A stretch of 8,165 bases of DNA, taken from assembly GCA_937860195.1 (NCBI GenBank), contig CALMBN010000111.1, positions 1 through 8,165 on the forward strand, read 5' to 3'. This DNA is from an uncultured Novosphingobium sp. (lineage in GTDB: Bacteria > Pseudomonadota > Alphaproteobacteria > Sphingomonadales > Sphingomonadaceae). The position numbers were made by a program, and so were the translations under genes. Shown one piece after another: positions 5,269-8,165 of this stretch. Each line of letters opens with the position of its first letter. Position 1 is the stretch's first letter. The notes below the pieces were generated by a model. That model made no database searches. It was given only the letters and a program-made list of their open reading frames with translations, and was not told the origin of the DNA.

Positions 5269-7074
5269 ATGGCCAACCCGACTGACTTCGTCCCAACCTC
5301 CTCGCTTGGCGATGCCCTTGTGATCCTGGGCGCGGCGGGAATCGTGATTCCGCTGTTCGCGCGGTTCAGGATCACCCCGGTCATTGGATTCATCCTGGTC
5401 GGGCTATTGGTCGGCCCGTTCGGACTGGGAGGGCTGGTCAGCGACTACGCGTGGCTCTCCTATGTCTCGATCAGCGATCCCGAACGGCTGACCCCGTTTG
5501 CCGAGTTCGGGATTACCCTGCTGCTGTTTTCGATCGGTCTGGAGCTATCGTTCGAACGACTCTGGAAAATGCGGCGCACGATCTTCCGGATTGGTGCCAT
5601 GGAACTGTTTGGCGGTGGTCTGCTGATCGCGCTGGTGCTGATGGCGCTCGGCAACTCGTTGGCCACCGCGCTCGCACTGGGTCTGGCGCTTGCACTGTCT
5701 TCCACCGCGCTGGTCCTGCGGATCGCTGACACCCGAACCCCGGTTGGCCGGGCCGCGCTGGGCACCTTGCTGTTCGAGGATATTGCCCTGGTTCCGATCA
5801 TCTTCCTGCTCGGTGCGATGGGCCGGGGGGATTCGCAACAAAATCTGGGCGATTTGCTCTCAACGCTGGGGCTTGGCGCGCTGGTCGTGGTTGCGCTGCT
5901 TGGCTTCGGGCGGTTCTTTCTGCCCCTCCTCTTCGCCCAAGCCGCGCGTACCAAAAGCCCCGAGCTGTTCCTGGCGGCGAGCCTGCTGGTTGTGATCGTG
6001 GCCTCGCTGGTTACGGCAGCGGTGGGGCTATCGCCGATTGTCGGCGCACTGGTTGCGGGCCTGCTGATCGCCGAGACCGAATACCATGTCGAGGTTGAGG
6101 CGATGCTGGGGCCCTTCAAGGGGCTCGCACTCGGCGTGTTTCTGCTCACTGTCGGGATGAGCATCGACATGACCGTCGTCTGGGACCGGCTCGGTGAAAT
6201 CCTGCTCGCGACCACGCTGGTGCTGGCGGCCAAGGCGCTGGTTACCGGGATCCTGTTGCGGCTGCATGGCTCGCGCATGGCGACAGCGACCGAGGCGGGC
6301 ATACTGCTCGCCAGCCCATCCGAAACAACCCTGATCGTGCTGACCAGCGCGGTTGCGGCCGGGCTTATCCGCGCGGATGCGGCGCAGTTCTGGCAGATCG
6401 TCACTGCGCTCGGGCTGACCATCACCCCGCTGCTGGCAATCCTGGGTCGGTGGCTGGCGCGGCGGGTCGATCAGGCCGGGGCACTGCATAGCCATCCCGA
6501 CGACGATGCGCGCCACCGCAGCCTGATCATCGGCGGCGGCCGGGTTGGCACCTTGGTTGCAGAAATGCTGGTCGCGCACGACAAGCCATATCTGATCATA
6601 GATGCCGACACCGATCAGGTCCGCGAAAACCGCAGGCTTGGCTTCAAGACCGAATTCGGCGATGCGGCCCGCAACGATGCCCTCGCCCGGTTCGGGGCGG
6701 AACAGGCCAGCGCGGTGATCCTGACCATGGACGATCCGGTCGCGATCAAGCGGATGGTCCGCCAGCTCCGCCGCGCCTATCCCGATCTGCCGATCATTGC
6801 CCGCGCCCGCGACGCCAGCAATGCAGCCGCGCTCTATCGCGCCGGGGCCAGTCACGCTGTGCCTGAAACACTGGAAGCTTCGCTGCAACTTTCGGAGGCC
6901 GTATTGGTCGATATCGGCGTGCCGATGGGCCCGGTGATCGCCTCGATCCACGAAAAGCGCGATGAATTCCGCGCGCAGATCATGGAAGAGGGCGAACTGG
7001 ACGAAAAGCCGCTGCTGAGGAGTTCGCGGCTGCGCGGGCACGGGGTGCCCCCCTCTCCCAACCCTCTCCCCTGA
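5269..7074 (+). CDS. CPA2 (Kef-type) monovalent cation:proton antiporter with TrkA-N domain
   Basis: A 601-residue inner-membrane protein. Residues about 13-400 form many hydrophobic segments of the Na+/H+ exchanger fold, with the conserved acidic pair in TLLFEDIALVP (E170/D171), the position where Kef proteins carry QD or ED. A hydrophilic linker leads to a TrkA-N (RCK/KTN) Rossmann domain at about 417-530: IGGGRVG (421-427), the acid D445 that ends the second strand, and the Kef-like run IIARARDASN (509-518). Such proteins exchange K+ or Na+ for protons, and nucleotide binding to the KTN domain gates them. No KefF/KefG-like ancillary gene is nearby, so glutathione-gated KefB/KefC function is not shown. 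The ATG at 5269 follows AAGG with almost no spacing, so initiation is unusual. The last residues (GVPPSPNPLP) are encoded by a repeat element and the stop codon is inside its hairpin loop, so the original C-terminus has probably been altered. Confidence 0.9.
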   Translation: MANPTDFVPTSSLGDALVILGAAGIVIPLFARFRITPVIGFILVGLLVGPFGLGGLVSDYAWLSYVSISDPERLTPFAEFGITLLLFSIGLELSFERLWKMRRTIFRIGAMELFGGGLLIALVLMALGNSLATALALGLALALSSTALVLRIADTRTPVGRAALGTLLFEDIALVPIIFLLGAMGRGDSQQNLGDLLSTLGLGALVVVALLGFGRFFLPLLFAQAARTKSPELFLAASLLVVIVASLVTAAVGLSPIVGALVAGLLIAETEYHVEVEAMLGPFKGLALGVFLLTVGMSIDMTVVWDRLGEILLATTLVLAAKALVTGILLRLHGSRMATATEAGILLASPSETTLIVLTSAVAAGLIRADAAQFWQIVTALGLTITPLLAILGRWLARRVDQAGALHSHPDDDARHRSLIIGGGRVGTLVAEMLVAHDKPYLIIDADTDQVRENRRLGFKTEFGDAARNDALARFGAEQASAVILTMDDPVAIKRMVRQLRRAYPDLPIIARARDASNAAALYRAGASHAVPETLEASLQLSEAVLVDIGVPMGPVIASIHEKRDEFRAQIMEEGELDEKPLLRSSRLRGHGVPPSPNPLP

Positions 7075-7164
7075 AGGGGAGAGGGCTATTAAATGCTCGC
7101 TCCCCTTCAGGGGAGAGATACGCAGGCTTTGCGAGCGCAGCGAGCTAGCCGCAGTTGAGAGGGG
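7050..7164. repeat. MITE-like palindromic repeat element
   Basis: About 115 bp between the antiporter and alaS. The ends match as inverted repeats: CCCCTCTC (7050-7057) and GAGAGGGG (7157-7164), followed inward by AAC and GTT. Inside lies a perfect 24-bp palindrome, CCCTCTCCCC-TGAA-GGGGAGAGGG (7062-7085). A second copy of its core (7100-7117) lies in opposite orientation (loop TTCA). GCTCGC (7095-7100) can also pair with either of two GCGAGC copies (7131, 7140). No ORF is carried. By its structure it resembles the short dispersed palindromic repeats of many sphingomonad genomes, whose chance translation PPSPNPLP recurs at gene ends; copy number could not be checked. Confidence 0.65.
7062..7085. 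repeat. Perfect hairpin holding the antiporter stop codon
   Basis: Two 10-nt arms pair without mismatch around a TGAA loop, and the TGA of the antiporter gene is 7072-7074, inside that loop. There is no T-run on either side. The hairpin may act as an mRNA 3'-end stabiliser or weak factor-dependent terminator, but this is inference. Confidence 0.7.
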
Positions 7165-7165
7165 C

Positions 7166-8165
7166 TCAGCCGCCCAGCACTGCCCGCACCGCAGCAATGG
7201 CTTCATCAGCCATGGCCCCATCGGGTCCGCCGCCCTGGGCCATGTCGGGCCGACCGCCACCGCCCTTGCCGCCGAGTGCCTCAACGCCCGCGCGGACCAG
7301 ATCGACGGCGCTGACTGTGCCAGTCAGATCGTCGGTAACGGCCGCAGCAATGCTTGCCTTGCCATCGTTCACCGCAACCACCACCGCAACGCCTGACCCC
7401 ATCCGGGCCTTGGCATTATCGAGCAGCCCGCGCAGTTCTTTCGGATCGAGCCCGTCAAGCACCTGGCCGGAAAATTTAACCCCACCGATCTCTTCGTCAG
7501 CAACCTCAGCCTTGCCGCCACCACCGCCGAGTGCCAGTGCCTTCTTCGCCTCGGCCAGCTCGCGTTCCAGCTTGCGGCGTTCATCGAGCAACGCCGCCAC
7601 CCGGCTTTCTACATCGTCCGGGGTTGTCTTCAGCAGACTCGCAGCGTTCTTGAGCGACTCTTCACGCCCGACCAACCATGCCCGCGCGCCCTCGCCGGTC
7701 ATCGCTTCGATCCGCCGCACGCCCGAGCTGACCGCACCTTCAGAAATGATCCGGAACACCCCGATATCACCGGTGGCGCGCACGTGGGTGCCGCCGCACA
7801 GTTCGACCGAGTAGGAATTGCGGCCCATCGACAACACGCGAACCTCGTCGCCGTATTTCTCGCCGAACAGCGCCATCGCACCGGCCGCAACCGCATCATC
7901 GGGCGACATCAGACGGGTCAGCACGGCTTCGTTGGCTCCGCCGTGCAGCGGCCCTTTGAGCGCCCCTATGGCGGAAACGACCGATGAGTATATATCTGAC
8001 AAAGTAGCGGCAGTCACGCGGGCTGCAAATGTCGAAGCGTTCAATTCGTGATCTGCGTGAAGCACCAGCGCAACATCTATGGTGCGGGTAGCGATTTCAT
8101 CAGGGACTTCGCCGCGCAGGGTGTAAAGGAAATTTCCGGCAATAGACAAATCATTACGCGGTTCA
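7166..8165 (-). CDS. alaS: Alanyl-tRNA synthetase C-terminal part, fused upstream to a citrate synthase fragment (5' end outside window)
   Basis: One open frame runs from the window edge to TGA at 7166-7168. From about 7918 down to 7166 it encodes roughly 250 residues of AlaRS. These comprise the late part of the editing (SAD) domain, with [19 protein letters not shown] and the zinc-binding CGGTH motif followed by [10 protein letters not shown]; a coiled coil ([17 protein letters not shown]); and a DHHA1-type end with [18 protein letters not shown]. AlaRS charges tRNA-Ala and clears mis-charged Ser/Gly. The catalytic core, tRNA-recognition region and the HxxxH half of the editing site are absent, because upstream of about 7919 the frame encodes citrate synthase instead. 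As drawn, the product could not aminoacylate. The natural C-terminus ([11 protein letters not shown]) is intact and ends 2 bp from the repeat element. The in-frame TTG at 8147-8149 is not a start: upstream codons stay open and match citrate synthase. Confidence 0.85.
   Translation of the reverse strand, partial: EPRNDLSIAGNFLYTLRGEVPDEIATRTIDVALVLHADHELNASTFAARVTAATLSDIYSSVVSAIGALKGPLHGGANEAVLTRLMSPDDAVAAGAMALFGEKYGDEVRVLSMGRNSYSVELCGGTHVRATGDIGVFRIISEGAVSSGVRRIEAMTGEGARAWLVGREESLKNAASLLKTTPDDVESRVAALLDERRKLERELAEAKKALALGGGGGKAEVADEEIGGVKFSGQVLDGLDPKELRGLLDNAKARMGSGVAVVVAVNDGKASIAAAVTDDLTGTVSAVDLVRAGVEALGGKGGGGRPDMAQGGGPDGAMADEAIAAVRAVLGG
7919..8165 (-). pseudogene. Citrate synthase fragment joined in frame to alaS
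   Basis: The frame here reads as citrate synthase: a [18 protein letters not shown] stretch, then [20 protein letters not shown], then [20 protein letters not shown] and GPLHGGAN are citrate synthase signatures, and the latter contains the histidine equivalent to E. coli His264. The second active-site histidine (GHRVY block) and the catalytic aspartate would lie beyond the join and are replaced by AlaRS sequence, so no working citrate synthase is encoded by this piece. GC is about 55% overall by my count (about 51% in the last 185 bp) against roughly 65% in neighbouring genes. Codons such as ATA (three times), TTG, TCA and GGA are frequent, unlike the rest of the window. The source is probably a different organism, and methylcitrate synthase is a less likely identity. 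The junction lies in the codons for EAVLTRLM, about 7905-7930. Confidence 0.78.

Noticed and set aside
5460..6425. Long open frame on the minus strand inside the antiporter gene
   Set aside because: Serine/proline/arginine-rich translation typical of an antisense shadow of a high-GC gene. The plus-strand frame has clear membrane and TrkA-N motifs.
6028..7284. Long minus-strand open frame across the antiporter 3' half and the repeat
   Set aside because: No recognisable domain, it crosses the repeat element and overlaps alaS, and its composition is that of an antisense shadow.
7166..8149. Complete gene starting at 8149
   Set aside because: The codon at 8149 is an internal TTG. The frame remains open to the window edge and the upstream residues (EPRND) continue the citrate synthase match.
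1..8165. Mobile-element, CRISPR, phage or defence cargo
   Set aside because: No transposase, integrase, spacer-repeat array, att-like duplication at the tRNA 3' end or defence domain is visible. The genes after tRNA-Val are housekeeping, not an island.

Overview
The window looks like an ordinary high-GC alphaproteobacterial chromosome segment, most likely from Sphingomonadales (Erythrobacteraceae or Sphingomonadaceae). The support is protein-level family resemblance (a CpdR-type response regulator beside an N-formylglutamate amidohydrolase, a eukaryote-like NADP isocitrate dehydrogenase, an alaS gene) plus a small-RNA-like transcript with a CCUCCUCCC motif. The taxonomic call is inference; no database was searched.

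Left part (1-1870). A promoter-like pair (76-104) precedes a compact candidate sRNA (about 111-215) that ends in a very strong intrinsic terminator. It runs into the 3' end of a minus-strand N-formylglutamate amidohydrolase gene. Divergent from that gene is cpdR, a single-domain response regulator. cpdR is followed by a large stem-loop, a tRNA-Val(GAC) gene with encoded CCA, and a terminator that works on paper in both directions.

Middle part (1888-7074). A minus-strand crotonase-family gene is divergent from icd, the NADP-dependent isocitrate dehydrogenase of the TCA cycle. icd converges, with only 3 bp between stop codons, on a minus-strand FAD-dependent monooxygenase. That gene is in turn divergent, 38 bp start to start, from a CPA2/Kef-type cation:proton antiporter with a C-terminal TrkA-N domain.

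Right part (7050-8165). A short repeat element with two nested palindromes and terminal inverted repeats (about 7050-7164) fills the gap between the antiporter and alaS. It supplies the last codons of the antiporter, whose stop codon lies in a hairpin loop. The minus-strand reading frame that follows ends as a normal alanyl-tRNA synthetase C-terminus. Upstream of about position 7919, however, the same open frame becomes citrate synthase, with lower GC and different codon use. The encoded polypeptide is a citrate synthase/AlaRS chimera in which neither enzyme is complete. I think an assembly or read chimera is the likeliest cause, with a real recombination fusion as the alternative.

I saw no CRISPR array, transposase, phage gene, toxin-antitoxin pair or defence system. 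The genes are mostly housekeeping and show no shared pathway beyond conserved alphaproteobacterial neighbourhood.
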